A stretch of 64,000 nt of DNA from Leptoclinus maculatus. Lineage: Eukaryota > Chordata > Actinopteri > Perciformes > Stichaeidae. The notes beneath the pieces were generated by a model that saw nothing but the letters and a program-made list of their open reading frames with translations, ran no database searches and was not told the origin of the DNA. Position numbers and translations under genes: made by a program. Shown piece by piece: positions 46,001 to 59,620 of this stretch. Where the stretch lies: assembly GCA_032191485.1 (NCBI GenBank), contig JAVDOI010000013.1:3378559-3442558 (forward strand), given 5' to 3'. Each line of letters begins with the position of its first letter. The first letter of the stretch is position 1.

Positions 46001-49000
46001 ATTAAAGTAGTAAAATAATCTCATTCGTAAACCCCCTCGGCAGCTGAAACTCATTTTTGGAGCGGACGCGGAAAAAAAACGCCAGAAGTTGAGGGGAAAA
46101 CATAAAATTCTCTTTGACACCTATCGGATTCTGTCGGGGCTGGGAAGAGGACGGATGAGCGCTCGGTAAACAAACCCACGAGTTCCTGTGAAGCTGCAGC
46201 CGGAAAAATCAGGACGCAAGGAGGCATGCACAGAATCAACACATTGCTTGTCTGCTATCATGTCTACATGCGGCTCTTTAAGTTGGGTTTCTTTGATGTA
46301 TATTTAACACACACACCACATCACAATGCAGATTCCCTCCCATGTCCGTATGAGCTGAACCAATGCATCAAACATAAACGGTTAGAGAAGATGTCAATAT
46401 ATGATTTAAAAAAACAACAATCTGATACATTAGCTTGCTCTAATATAGCTTCTTTCACATGAATTCATGCTGAAAAACAACACAACCCATGAGATCCAAT
46501 GCATGCATCCTGCACGGTATTTGCCAAAATAATACATCTTTAAAACGCAGCAGGATGATTAATGTGTGCCAGAGAGACAGAGAAGGAGAAAAGGGAGGCA
46601 TATAATGCCACGGCGAAGGCAACACATTGGTAATATGTGTGCGTGGAAATCACAAGAATGAGTCTCGTGTTGTTTTGTAAAGCAGCCGTCGACCCCAAAG
46701 CTACACGCAAACAGAAAATCAAGCTTTCTGGAAGCGCAAAAAAAAAAAGGAGAAAACAGTCGATACACAATGATATCTCGGTGGCGGGCGACACTGAAGT
46801 GTCTCTATCGCCTTCTCGGTATCGCACAAGCCGACATCCAGCCGAATGCACGCACATGTACCCCCACTGCCTTATTCCAACAGTATCCCAGCTCGCTCAG
46901 GGCAGCTTACTTTGATGATAAGAAAGTGTGGAACAGGTTTTAATTTATCGGCGCCTCCAGGCGTTTTTTTTTTCCTTTTGTGCTATCAGTCACATAAGCT
47001 GCAGAGAGACAACATACACGTCCTAATCCAGCGCCATCTCATCAACACGCCATCTTTAAATAGCTTGTGTTAAAGGAAAAGGGGTGAAATGTCATTGCTA
47101 TTCAACAAGCGTGATTAGATAAGATTTAGGGAATGAGTAATGGATCTCATTTTAGGACCTCACGATCAACCGCAACGTTTTTTTATCTTAGGGATAGTGA
47201 GGATCTCTTGAATCACTGGTCTGGGATAATTAATCCGGACAAAGGGGCTGGTGGTGGTGATACAACACAGACTCTAAATAGTCCGTCCGGTTTGGACAGA
47301 TGAGGAGGATTCTGTGAGGCCGACATCGTGCAGCGATTTTTAAAGCTTCTTTATGACATGCACAAAATTCAAAAGACATCCGTGCATTATGCATTTGTGT
47401 TTCATATCAATATTTGAATAATAGTAGGGGGGTTGTTACATGATTTAGGATGGTACTTTGACAAACTTTAAATCGTCTGAAAGGACAAAGACGTTTCTAT
47501 CAGTGTAAACCATTTTAAGATCCTCATATCACTGCAGCAAAACTTACAATTTACCATTGTTGCCTCTGTAAATAGGTTTTGTCTAATTTGGTCGGTAAGT
47601 CACCTAATGCCCTTGGTGATGCTTTCAAATGTCTTGAATTTTCCGATCAATTGTCCAAAACCCAAACATAGTTAATTAAGTATCGTTTTTTTCGTCTGTT
47701 TATCAGCTAATTGGTTATTGTTGTAGCTCTAATTCAGCATCGCTTAACACCACTGTGAAACTCTGAAAAGTTGCCTTTTAGAGCGGAACATAATCATGAC
47801 CTAATTTAAAAGATCTGAAGCGATACAGAATTGAATTTGTGTCCCATTCCCAATGCAGCCCGTGACTTTACAAAGTACAGCCAAACAAGTCTTTCCTTAA
47901 ACAGACACCAATAAGTCAAATCACGCCTTCATAGTCCATCCATCCTCGTGATCCATGCATGTGGCGGCCGTTTCTCTTTTTCTCCCCTAAAGTGAATTAT
48001 TCCTCGTACAGCCCAAGTGGCACACAACCCGCCCACTCTATCTAGGCCAAAGTCAATACAAACTGTGATTTCTCACAGCACTGGCAGGGGCAAATTAGTC
48101 TCCCAAACATACAGCAGCACTGCTTAGACAGAGCAGAGAATTCATTGACTCCGTCCAAAAAGAGATGGGCTTTTTTCTTTCCTCCCCATCCCCGTCTCTA
48201 TAATACCAGCTGCAACTGGGTCCTCCTCACAGATGCTACCAAGCTGCTCGCGCCGATAACACCGGCCTCGACAGGCAACAATGGAATAAACACTGTAGCC
48301 AATTACACGAGCTACGGATAGAGTCTAACGTTTAGGTAAACACAGCTGACCACAGCTCCACAGAGATGGCCCCAATCTCACGTTAATTACATTTAGGACG
48401 CTATAATGCATCAACAGTTAATCAAAGGATGAGATCCAGATGGATCCTGGGCGACAGGAATAGCACTGTTTGCTGAATGGGTGCCGCTCGCAAAAGCTCG
48501 GATTACATTTGTGTTCGCGATTTAGTGTTTTGCTCTACGTTGCGGTGTGGCTTGTTGTGAGCTGCTGGAGTGAATTAAATAGCTTTTTGTAGTGGCGTGG
48601 CGTAAGTAGCACAGCAGAATCATGGCGCCGAGACATGGATTTGAGATCTGCATTAAGCCTTCAGTGTCTTTTTTTTGTTATTTTTGACAAGGACAGAACG
48701 CCATTAGCGTAATTAGGCGGTGCTCTTTTGAAAAATGAATTAATGTCAAATCTGAATAGTAGAGTGTAAACACAAGACGAGTAAAAAAAAAGCACCTTAT
48801 TTGTACGTACGTTTGAGCCCGGAGGCGGAGGATGTGGGAGGTCTGGAGGATGAAGAGGAGGAAGAGGAGGTTGTTTTGATGGGGAAGGAGGTCTTCCCGC
48901 GGCGGGAGGAGGGAGCGAGCACCCTGGAGCGCTTGACGGGGATCACGGCTCTCGGTGGGGGGGCCACTCTGCCGTGGTAGTCAAAAAGCCTCGAGAAAAA

Positions 49001-51005
49001 AAGAAATATATACAATATTACACTTCTTACACTTTTATTTGACTGTTTTTCCACAAGAGGCCCTGAAGCATCCAGAAAGAGTCCATCTCGAGCTTAACGG
49101 TTTATTTCACCAGCACCTCTTTCTAAAGCTTATTATCTCTTCCCAGTATGGTATTTCATGGTAGATTTTTTTATGTATTTCTCTTGGGTTCTTTCCCTCA
49201 AAACGGCACATATTAAACAAAAGGCAGACATTACAGTTCAAATCTACCACTATCCCTCTTTTCGGTGCGACTGCATGCAAATGACCCCGTCGCCATATCT
49301 TCTGGAAGTGAAGAGGATGAAAGGAAGAGGGCGCTAAATGTCAAACGAAGGTGTCGGCTATGACTGTGCTCGGGCCACAGTAGTCGTTTGTCACGGCCCT
49401 CAACTAGTTTGACATTTAGGAAATGCCTCCACAGATAAGCAGTCAGATCACTGGCGGATACATGACAGAGAAAACAAGTGTTCCTTCATCCAATTTGCAT
49501 GCTTGATCTATTCAGCCGTTTTGAAGCCGTCTCTGTGGGAAGGTTTAGTGAATTACAGCTTACAAGGCAGACATTTAATAAAGGAAGAGTCAAGAATATA
49601 GAGGGAAGACCTATTGACTGCTAAACCCCGCCCCTAAACGGTCATTGTCCAATCAAAGCTAAGCAACCACAACCAGGCACGCCAGGTCTGTCAAGCTTTG
49701 GATCTCTCCACATGATGCAGAGGCCTCGTAAAAGCAATATTCAGCATGTCAAAAACATGGAGGGTGTGTAGCAGTGTGTTCCTCTGCCTTGAGTCCATAA
49801 TGGCCATGGAGCACTTCATTAACTAAGTACAGCAGTTTGTGGGATTACAAGCTAAAAAAGCTCCATTCACAACTAGCATATCCACTGTGAAATTTGTGAG
49901 TTTAGCTTAAGATTAGCAGTTCTGTAACGTAAATGATACATACCTGTTGTAGAAATCATCCCTGTAGTACTCGTAGTCAAATTCATAACCGCTATGAGAG
50001 AGACAAACGGAGACACAGAGAGACACATATAAAGAAAGAGATGGGTTTGTATTAAGAGCAGCCATTTTGGATCTGTCAAAAGTAAGCAGATCAAACTCAA
50101 GCCGCTTTGACTCGAAGGGACACGCTCTAGTTATTGCTTAAAAGTCACCGCAGGTTAAGAGCAAACCTAAGCCATGCTGGCACGCAGAGACCACACATGA
50201 CAAAGAAGTTTCAGAGGGGAAATACAGTCGGAGAATGAAAGGCAAATTGTTTTAGACCTTGGAGGAGAAAATCAATGTTAAGCAGGCTGCACGCTCAGTA
50301 TGACAACTCGTTTATAATTTAGGCAGAGAGATGAAATAAAGAGGAGAAGACGTTTTAAATTGCTGATATTTTCGCAGGAATTCTAATTAAGGTTATTGCA
50401 TTTCTATTTCCAATTTAGAGTGGTGTAGCGTGCCTCTGCTGTTCCCGCTCCACAATTACCATATCACATCCTGGCTGTTTTCAGCCGCAGCTATGCAATG
50501 CAAATGAGGGTTAATGCTAACACAAAGCACAAACTAATAAATTAGTAAAATTAGACATGCAATGCAACAAAACGAACAACTCAGAAGGAAGTTAATTGGT
50601 GGGAATATATACTTTGCTATTTGACAAACTGTACACACAAAAGTGTCCCAGTGAATGTCTGCCCCACCGTCACATTAGACTGCAGTAAACAAGCACTGCT
50701 TTGATCTGTTTGTGACCAGGAGATGTGTACGGGCCAGGAAATCAGGGTCATGCTTAATGAAGCTTCTCCAGCAGCATCTCCTTTGAGCTTCACCAGCCTA
50801 ACTCCAGTCATGGCTGAGCAATGCGGAGATCATTACAAACTCAATTAGAAAGTCAAGGTTCAACAGAAGAAAGGCTGCACACCTTTTGCATGTGAAGGAG
50901 TGTGTGTGTGTTGGGAGGGCAACTCTTACCTGTAGACGGCTGAGAGCGGCCGCTTGGAGCCGGCTTTGGGCCTGTACGGCTTCGGCTCGCCGGCCATGTT
51001 TATGT
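43058..51005 (-). CDS. ralyl: RALY RNA-binding protein-like (ralyl), C-terminal five exons, 5' and 3' incomplete
   Basis: RALYL belongs to the hnRNP C/RALY family of nuclear RNA-binding proteins and is mainly neuronal in vertebrates. Five minus-strand exons join in frame: 51005-50930, 49991-49944, 48989-48811, 44493-44377 and 43227-43058. They encode the conserved INMAGEPKPYRPKAGSKRPL linker, the acidic/aromatic GYEFDYEYYRDDFYNR and LFDYHGRVAPPPRAVIP block, and a basic serine-rich region (KRSRV, a run of nine Ser). Next is the coiled coil (KTDQLQTIKRELTQIKLKI, SLLGRLEKIEKQQ), then the acidic tail (EMTDGGEDDYDEEGNHHL). All borders are GT-AG and phases agree. The order matches human RALYL closely, more so than RALY, where the coil differs. 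The RRM exons were not found up to 64000, so they must lie beyond the window. The tail exon ends at a GTAAGAG donor in phase 0, so a few final codons are in another exon. Synteny with cahz and rbis agrees with human 8q21. Confidence 0.9.
44500..48800 (-). other. Intron of ralyl (about 4.3 kb)
   Basis: This is the intron between exons 48989-48811 and 44493-44377, with donor GTACGTAC at 48810-48803 and acceptor CCCTCAG at 44494-44500. It holds unique-looking DNA, a poly-T run near 45629 and a repeat at about 47.45-47.74 kb. No other gene was recognised inside. Confidence 0.7.
47440..47735. repeat. Diverged GCTGCAACTA-type repeat
   Basis: TTGTCCAAAACCCAAACATAG and TCAGCTAATTGGTTATTGTTGTAGCTCTAA are the inner and terminal words of the fish repeat also seen at 14.75 kb. 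The left end is eroded. Confidence 0.55.
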
Positions 51006-52460
51006 CTGCAAAAAACACAAACACGCGGACAAATCACTGGTCAGTCATTCCTGCATTACAGCGGACTCTACATGAATACAGACTTACTGCAAGCTCCGTG
51101 TGCCGATGAAGGCCATGAGATGCGGCTGAAAGCCACAATATAAATCGAGTAAGTGGACCTTGAGTTAAGAATTCTTTTGCCAAACTACAATTTTGGAAGT
51201 CAAGATTTTCTGAAACACTGTTAAGGATTTGTTAATGTGTTTAAACGCATACCATTTCATATAATTACAGCTCTGGTGTATAGGTTATTATAAAGTATAA
51301 CAGTTAAAGATGATTCGTAGAAAGAAGGGTTGATCTATACTTAAACAGGCCCTTATATCTATATTGTGTTTTAAACTATAACTTAAATCTTTATTTACTA
51401 ATAATGCTAAGTAGGGGGGTTAAAGTAAAGTATAATCATTGATATGAATTCATGAATATTCTCATACTAAACATTACCGTACAGTATGAGGGGTATTATT
51501 AGCAGGTATTCAATGATTAACAACATGAATGTTGTCTTCGCTGCAGTGAAATCTAATCTAAAAAGCCGAGAGTTGTGTCAATGAAAGAGGAACCGCTTCC
51601 TTTCTTCATGATATCGATGGTACTGAAGTACAGCTCAAAGCGCTGACTGAGCACAAAGGGAACATAAATGTACTACTACGTAATAAAAGAGAGTCAAATA
51701 TCTATTTGAGTTCTGCGGAAACTCTGTCCTGTTTCTATTGTGGACGTGAACATTTCAAATGTAAAAGCTGCAGTACTGCGGGACACATTCACTAATGTCA
51801 AGGTGCACCGAGAGAGCCAATTTTCTGAGGCAAGGCTGGAGACCTTGCTGCCGTGCACTGGAAAGATTACAAAAATAAATTCCTGTTGCGAGGCAGGAGA
51901 GGATCCTTGAACACGTAAAAACATTGAAAAAGCATACCGACAAAAAGTCCAACAAAAGCCGGATGTTTTTGGAGCGTCTTGATTTATAGCCGGCTGTTCA
52001 CCCTTTGTGTAAAAAGGAATATATACCATCAGGTGAACAGTTTTATGACCAGGCCAGTCAGTGATGCTGCATTTTTCAAATCGCTATCTGTGCATTGCCA
52101 AGGGTGCTGCAAGGTCCTTGTGTTTCGTGAACTATCTGAGTGGCTTCTGGGAGACGAGCCAGTGGTTTCAAAGCAAGCACCTGGTCCAAAGTAAAACACT
52201 CAAAAGGCAGAGAAAAGAAAGAAATGGACGGATGCGGAGACGAGGCTATATCCACGAAGTCAGGTAGAGAATGGTGCAGAAAAAAGAACACCTTTGAGTG
52301 AGTGGAAGTATTAAAAGCAGCAAATGCATTCTTATCCGAGGTGAGAGCTATACGAACGTTCTCAAAAACAGACAATGCATTCTGAAGAACAGGGATCGCT
52401 TGAAGTGAGAAAAGGATAAAGCTTTATGACTAGCAGAATCACAACATGCCTTTTTTTTTC
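51006..52460. other. Upstream ralyl intron sequence, no exon seen
   Basis: No RRM-coding exon or other gene could be supported. Open frames of up to 111 codons on opposite strands overlap each other and look random. Confidence 0.5.
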
Positions 52461-52464
52461 ATAG

Positions 52465-52925
52465 ACTGTAAGGAGTGGACGAAGTAGTGATGACGTCACC
52501 CTTTGGTTTGAGGACTGCCGTTTTGAAGCCTCCACTTCGCAGTCTTGGCCGTCGCCATCTTGGATTAAAGCTGAATGGAAGTGACCATATTTGGACGGCG
52601 GTGGAGTGATGCAGGGATGCCGTAGATGGATCCGGTAGCGTTAGCTTTATTGCCTATTTTACTCTTAAATGTTCCATAATTTACAAAATGAACATCATGC
52701 TGTATTGACTTGAAGACTTGAAACTAGAGATTGAGACCATAAACTCATGTTTACAATGTTTACTGAGGTAATAAATCAAGTGAGAAGTAGATTTTTAGTC
52801 ACTTTCTCATAGACTTCTATAGAACTAGAGGAGTCGCCCCCTGCTGGTCAGTAGAGAGAATGCAGGTTTAAAGCTCTCACTTTTCAGAACCCGGAGGCTG
52901 ACGTCTGGTTTTATTTCTATAGTGT
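52465..52925. repeat. Teleost CATAGACTGTA-type element
   Basis: It starts CATAGACTGTAAGGAGTGGACGAAG and continues with TGACGTCACCC and GCCATCTTGGATTAAAGC. It ends with GTCGCCCCCTGCTGGTCAGTAGAGAGAATGCAGGTTTAAAG and TTTCAGAACCCGGAGGCTGACG. I recognise these words from an abundant fish repeat. It contains a full CRE palindrome TGACGTCA near 52491. Confidence 0.7.
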
Positions 52926-55900
52926 CTTTGATATTACACAACCTTTTGCAAGCATCTGCATGCAGTGAGGTACTCAAAAGGGTAATTTCATAGTCTTAGA
53001 ACAATATAGTAAAGGTGCCCCTGAGAGACCAAACCCAGCCTCGGCTTGGTCTATTGGCACATAGATGACTGTAAAAGGCACTTTCTGACACATTTGTCAT
53101 TTTTTTGCATGCAGCCAAGTTCTCACTATCATTTTGTCCCTTTCAGCAACACACATTTGCTGAAGTAATTTATGCGTCCGCCCTGCCCTTCGCCTCCCTC
53201 CAAATACCAAACAAGTCCCTGGGAGTAGAGCTGCAATGGGGTGAAAATAAGCTCCAGGCAAACTCCCGCCTCCTCCTCCCAGTGGCTGCTCTCACGAGAA
53301 ATAGGATTAAACCCTGGTCTGTTTGTATACTGCCTACTTAGACATGCTAAAACGCAGACTTTTTACGCAGAGCTGCATGACTGAATGAGTGTACAAGTGT
53401 GTGTATGAATGTGTGTGTGTGTGTGTGTGTGCATGATGGGATTGACTGTGATGTCGATTTAGGAGATAATTATGATTTTGCTTATTAACCTGAAGGTTTA
53501 CTTAAGAGTGGAAGACCAACCATTTAATTAGCCCACATCAATCCAGCTAAATATAATTGGCATCCAAAACCTCAAGCAATCTAAAAATCCCTGATCCCAG
53601 ATCTTCTTGGCTGGTGACAGAAAGCGTTACTATATGGTTCACGAGCAGCTCTTAGTTGAGCCGGATCCTCGCTATTCTGTCCTAAAGCTGACAGACGTGG
53701 CAGATACCAGAGGAGAGCTTCAGCCCACTTGGATTGAGACTGTCAGGATGAGTTTGGTTCAAGAGTTCAGTCCAATGGAGCAATCGATACCACATGTTCA
53801 CCATGTTTTTTGTTCAGGGCTGCCTCATACTGCATCACTTTCCGGTAATGCAGACTTTAAAAGCCTTACTCAATATTTCAATATCCAAAATCTAAGATGA
53901 TGTCTCGTCTCGTATCACAGTGGATCTCATATCGATATATTGCGCAGCCATAGTATTTTTGATTGTTATTGGAACGACAGAAAATGATTCTGAACTCTCT
54001 TGATATTTGATTAATCTGCTTTTAAGGGGAAAGTCAGACATTTCATTAATATGAATTGTTGTTTTGTTGTTTTCCCGGATTAGTTTTACAACATTGTAAA
54101 ATTCATTATCTTTGGGTTTTGGACTGTAGGCGAGACATTTGAGACTGTCGCCTTTGGGAAATTGGGATGGAAATTCGTTGGAAGTGGAAAACCCTGCAGT
54201 ATGTGCTCGAGACAACAGCTGCTAACACAGTCATGTGGCGGTTATGTTTGTCTCACAAAAACACATCTATTAAAAATAAATGAATCCAAACTGCTGGTAT
54301 TCATTGTTTCAGCACTACTCGTAAGGATGCAACTTTTTTTTATCTCAGATCAAAGTATACAGAAATACTGAATACTTTGGCATCGTTGCACATAATAATG
54401 GCTACCGGCAGCTTTTGGTACAAGCCGTTCTCTCCTTCTCCTTCCCGTTGGTTTGTACCATTAGTTTGTCTGCTTGCTCAATGTGCAGCTCGGTCAGACA
54501 GCGATGAGGCGGAGCTGTCTGTGGTGCTGAACGAAGGTTTTTTTTTAAGGTCTGTTGCACTGCTGTCTGGGCAGCGAATGAAACAAAATAGGGCCTGACC
54601 TTGCCGCTGTGTGAGCCTACACATGATGCAATTTGAATTTTGCAGGCGTGAAATTATTTATAGATTTGTTTGAGCTCGACTCCTATCTTGACTTTTCTAT
54701 CTCTCAGAGAGAGGTGAGAGAGAGGGGAGGGGTGTCTGTCTGTTTATAGATACTGAAACAAACACAAGCCAGAATAAATATGTCAAGGTAACACTGTTAC
54801 CGGGAACCAGGGAAGGAAAAGTTGTGGAGGTAAATTTCAGTGGAAAGACAGAGGCACCGAGCGTAAGTAATCACTGAGGACAGACCTGTGTTCCTCTGCT
54901 TAATGCAGAGAAAACAAGGATTCGTGACTCCTCGAAGCAACCTGCCCATGTGTTTTATTGGTCTCATTTGTTGCCTTACATCTCCGTCTGCCTCAGACTA
55001 CTCCCGGCTCGTGCTTCCTGTTCTGCCCTCGGCCTCAACCCGATCCTTCAACGTCTCTTTCTTCCGTCTTCATTCCTCCCTCTTCCGTATCCAAACTCCT
55101 CGCCATCCGTCACTCTCTCTCTCTCTCAAGACCTTTACTTCTTCCTGCGCCTCCGTGTGCGCCGAGGAAGCTCATTATGAGACATTTCAGCATTGAGCAT
55201 CACCTGTGGGGCCTTTCTCTATTCAGACAACGAAAGCTTTGCAAGTCTTATTTCTCCCCTCCTTTCATTAGCGAGGGATGAATAACAGCCCGAGCAGTGG
55301 AAGACGAGGCTTTGAATAAATAAAGGCTGTAAACTCAGCCATATGGCAACATATTGCAGGGGAATCACTGGGATGAGAAAGCACTCCTGTGAAAATCAAC
55401 AGGACCCAAAAAACACAAGGAGAGGGTGAGTCTCGTGAGAACGCGGGGAACAGGAAGACACCTTATAATCCTGGGAGGAATACGAATGAAGTACTGCAAC
55501 AGCCACAAAAACCTGCTGCTCCTGCTGAAGACACAACAAATCTGACTGTAATCTTTCCGTCTCTCTTGCTCTGCGTTTCTACAGCCTACCCTTTTGTCTT
55601 CCTCTCATAAAAAGAAGAGGGGAAACCAGCTAATAATAGCCCAAGGCTTCAGAGGGAAGCTAACAAGCGCGGGTCAGCACAAGGTCTCAGAGAAGCAGAG
55701 ACGGATAGATTGTATCAACGTCAGCCAAAGAACCTCTTTGTATCAGTGTGGGCAGAGTGTTTGGAGGACGGAGAGATTCACAGGAAATCTATTTCTCCTG
55801 CGAGACGCTGTTCTCATCAGCGAGAACTCTGTGCTTTTGGAATAAAAACAATTCAATCACTCGGCCTTTTAGCTCACTTGGGGTTTTCTTTTAAATGTGG

Positions 55901-56748
55901 CGACAAAGACTATTGTCTAAACACACGGCAAGCCACATCCACCAAAGTAATCAAGATGAAACATTCAAACTGCATTACTCACGAGTAAACACCGACGCAA
56001 CACCATTTACATCTGGAGAGAAAACTCGAGTCTTACAGCAAATCACACAAACTACACGGCTGACGATGCACCAAACGCCGTCATTTGCGCGTCAATGCAC
56101 TCTGTTTGCACTCTGTTGCTTTAATGTCCGATTTTCTCAGCAGTTACGGAAAACCCAGCAACCAAAACCCAGCTGATTTTTATTGGTTTCTGCTGCTGCA
56201 AATGACCGGTCTGCACACCTGCTGTGGTGCAGCACAGAAGCTATAATTGACAAAAAAACTATTCATGGGAGTCCATTACCACCTTAAATAAACCTGGGCC
56301 CTCACACAGACGGGAAATAAACAGGCGCAAACGTGCCTTTTACTAGCTGTCGTACAGTTGGTTGGTAGATTTTTGGACAGTATATCAGACATGTGTGAGT
56401 GAATGTCTCGATAATAAATCAATATTTTTGAAATGACAATCGCCAGTCTTGCTCTTCTAAATCACCCTGCCGCCATCGAAGAACAAAAGAGCTGATTACC
56501 TAAGAAGCTACGCCGTCGCCCTTTGAGTCGTACGGCAGACACAGCGACCAGGTGATCGACTGCAATGAACTCCCCTTCAGACGCATCAGCGAGGACCTTC
56601 AGCGAGTGAGAAATGGGTTCCTTTCAGCGGAAAATTCCCCACGGACCACAGCCGATGGCTCTACAACACATTTGTCGCTTTTTCCCTTTGCGAGGAGGCG
56701 AGAATGAAAGGAAAGAAAATACAAACGCCGACCGTATGCTTGATGAGA
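52926..56748. other. ralyl intron or intergenic, no gene seen
   Basis: Contains a (GT)11 tract at 53411-53431 and no supported exon. A series of short plus-strand frames at 54.9-56.2 kb (up to 107 codons) overlap one another in different frames and are not gene-like. Confidence 0.45.
53411..53431. repeat. (GT)n microsatellite
   Basis: About 10 GT units. Confidence 0.9.
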
Positions 56749-57090
56749 TAAACATTAAAGGGTAGAGAAAGAAAGCGGGACGCAGAGGGAAGCTGCCGAT
56801 CATCTCCTCGTGGAACCAGAGAACTCCCCAATGACTTGAACAAAGTAACTAATCATGCACTAATCAGACACAAGAAGGAGCTGAATCGAGCGGGTGATGG
56901 ACGTGCAGATCCGTCTCTTCATCGTGACCTCCAGGAGAGGCCCTGGCAGGTGGAGATACAACCTTTTTGTTTTTGCTTTTGATAAAACCAATTATTGCAG
57001 GCATTAACTGACAACGTAATTGAAAGGTTCCTTCAAAAATCCCAGAGTGAATTACAATTAATTATGCCATTTACAGCGGATCTTCGGGCT
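56749..57090 (+). repeat. Local duplication, copy A
   Basis: Shares collinear blocks with 58432-59070: GAGATAAACATTAAAGG, AGAAAGCGGGACGCAGAGGG, CCGATCATCTC, GAACAAAGTAAC then AATCATGCA, GGAGCTGAATC, GGTGATGGACGTGCAGA and ATGCCATTTACAGCGGATCTT. Identity is high within blocks, with indels between. It is non-coding. Confidence 0.85.
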
Positions 57091-58431
57091 CCGTGCTGAA
57101 TCACACCTTCACTCGGAGACAAAATGTTCTGACTTTCCTTTGCCCGCCGAGCTAAAAATCAAGGTCACGAGGCACTGCGGTCCCTCCACACCGAAATAGC
57201 CAATTACTCTCTTTTTCTATTCTCTCAACACCGGCAGAGAGGCGGCTTGTTTACTGACACGTCTCAACAGGAGGCCAACGCTGTGGACGGCTGTTGTTTA
57301 ATCACATGGAAACACAGAGCGGTGAGGAGACGGAGAGCACATCTGCATATCAAAGGTGCTCTCTTTGATCCAGCATCTGACGTGGCTCCTCAGGAGAACC
57401 TTCAGGTGAAGGTATGAGGCTCTCTACGTTGTGTTTCGATTCAAAACTTTCAGTTCACACATCGAATTCTTTGCTAAGTTGCGGCACAATCTTGGAGTTC
57501 ATTACATGAGCCATTTCATTTAATTGAATACTGTAGATTATGCTAATTTGCACCGCGAGACACAATATATTGCTTTAATATGTCTGGTTGATTATGTTTT
57601 TTTTAAGTGAGCAATGTTGCAAATCAACGAGCAACTGTTAACTGCTTTCTGGCGATATTGGATTTTAATTTGATTTTTGGGGTCAACGTGATGAAGTAAT
57701 TTGATTTGACAGATGTTTTATTTGCTGGATTTACCTAAAACTGAAATTCTTGTCTGGTTATTTCATCCATTAACACTTTTTTTGATACAAAATTACATTA
57801 GAACTTAAAAATGAGCCACGTGAGGAAGTCCTACTGGGCATTTTTCTCTATTTTCTGACATTTTATAGCCAAAAAGATGAATTACTGTGTCAGTTAATTT
57901 TGTGCATCATGAGTTACACTTAGTAATGTATTGCAAGAATAAGTACACAATTAAGATTCCCAGCCATTCGTTCCTGCCGCCATGTCAAACCACTTTCAAG
58001 GTGAGCTCCAAATATCCGCCTTCAAAACAAAGCTTTGTCTCAGCAGCTATATTTTATTATGAGCAGAAAACAATAGACAATGTACAAATATACAGTGCAC
58101 TGCTGAACCACATGCAGAGAATATACAGCGTTCATGCCGTAAACTCCACACTGCACGTATTCTTTTCTTTATTGAATCTGTACAAAGAAAACACGACTCA
58201 CTTAAATATTGAATGTATAAAAGACAGCAAACAGGAGAGGTCTGACAAACGTCAGTCACGAGTTCTCAAAGGTGAAGTTTGAAAACAGTTTGTTTTGTCC
58301 GACCATCAGTCCAGAGATGAGGTTCAATTTGCAACAATATAAAACAGAGACGAGCAGCATTTGAGAACTAGTGTGTTTTTGCCTGTTCTTTCATTTCATT
58401 CTCTTCTCCTAGCACCCGCCAACTGTCTATT
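57091..58431. other. Spacer between the duplicated blocks, no gene seen
   Basis: AT-rich. A 131-codon plus-strand frame at 57887-58282 shows no domain and is overlapped by a minus-strand frame; not called. Confidence 0.45.
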
Positions 58432-59070
58432 TGTTGAGATGAACATTAAAGGCAGCCCGTCTTCACCAGGACTCCCTCAAAGAAGAAATATTGGATCTCA
58501 ATGGGGACCTTTCTGGTGAAATAAAGGATGAATGAAAAGGATAAGAAAGCGGGACGCAGAGGGAGCCGCCGATCATCTCGTCATGGAACCAGAAACTCCG
58601 GCGACAATCTCCCCAACGTCTTAATTAACTGAACAAAGTAACAAATCATGCAAATTGCTCCTCGGTGGGAGAGAGACAAAAGCAAAGAGACATGAAGGGA
58701 GTGGAGGAGCTGAATCAAGCAGGTGATGGACGTGCAGAAGGGACAGGTGTCTCAGCTCTAGCGTCACTTTGGACGTCTTTGACACAAACTCCTCGCTGTG
58801 TTGTGAAGCCGGACCGGTCCGTGAGAGAGGGAGGTGGTCTGAGATGAAAGAGTTGCCACAGCGTATATTCAGCGCTGTACATCATGAAAAACCCTGTCTG
58901 GTGCGGGCATCGTAAAACTCCAGATACGCCTTTTATCTTGGCTTCTCTGATGTATTTCTAAGGGCTGATAGAGGCCATACTGCAGGTACAGCCTGACAAC
59001 TACATCCACAGATTTCCCCAAAGTCTCAGAGTGGATTAAAGTCAAATATGCCATTCACAGTGGATCTTTA
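58432..59070 (+). repeat. Local duplication, copy B
   Basis: Second copy of the blocks listed for 56749-57090, in the same order and orientation, about 1.7-1.9 kb downstream. It is longer through insertions, including GGTGGGAGAGAGACAAAAGC at about 58664. A 60-codon frame here has no family resemblance. Confidence 0.85.
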
Positions 59071-59149
59071 CAGTTTGTTCACTTTACCCTCAGACAGACA
59101 ATACATTTCAATATTTAATCTATAACAGACTGCAAGAAATAGAAGCAAA

Positions 59150-59620
59150 GTGTCACAAATGCCAATCACAGGTTCCCAAAGCCCAAAGATGTTTAATTTA
59201 CACTAATATTGAATATAGAAGAGCCTATTAATGGAGAACTCCGGACCAACAATAGTTTGGTATGTTTGGTTAGGTAAATGACCAAATGATTCATCAATTA
59301 TCAAAACTGTGGTTAGAACATTTTCAATAATTTGACTAAATTATTAATTTAGTGATGGTTGTCAAACATAGTAATTGTCTTTCTTTGTGGCTTTAATGGC
59401 ACATCTGTGTCGGGCTTCAACCTATGATTATGATTATCAGTCCATTATTTACTAATTATACGTTTGGTTCATAAAATCTCAGAGAAGAGATAATTAACCA
59501 TAAAGGTGACGTCTCAAATTGCTGTTTTTGTCAAACCAATAGTTCGAGGTCCAATATTTAGGTAAATATCATAGACAAATCAGCAAATGTTACAATTTTA
59601 AAGGCTTTTTTGGGCGCAGT
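59150..59620. repeat. Diverged GCTGCAACTA-type repeat remnants
   Basis: GCCAATCACAGGTTCCCAAAGCCCAAAGATG (about 59161), then TTTTTGTCAAACCAATAGTTCGAGG (about 59525) and CAAATCAGCAAATGTTACA match inner words of the family seen at 14.75 and 62.8 kb. The copies are broken. Confidence 0.55.
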
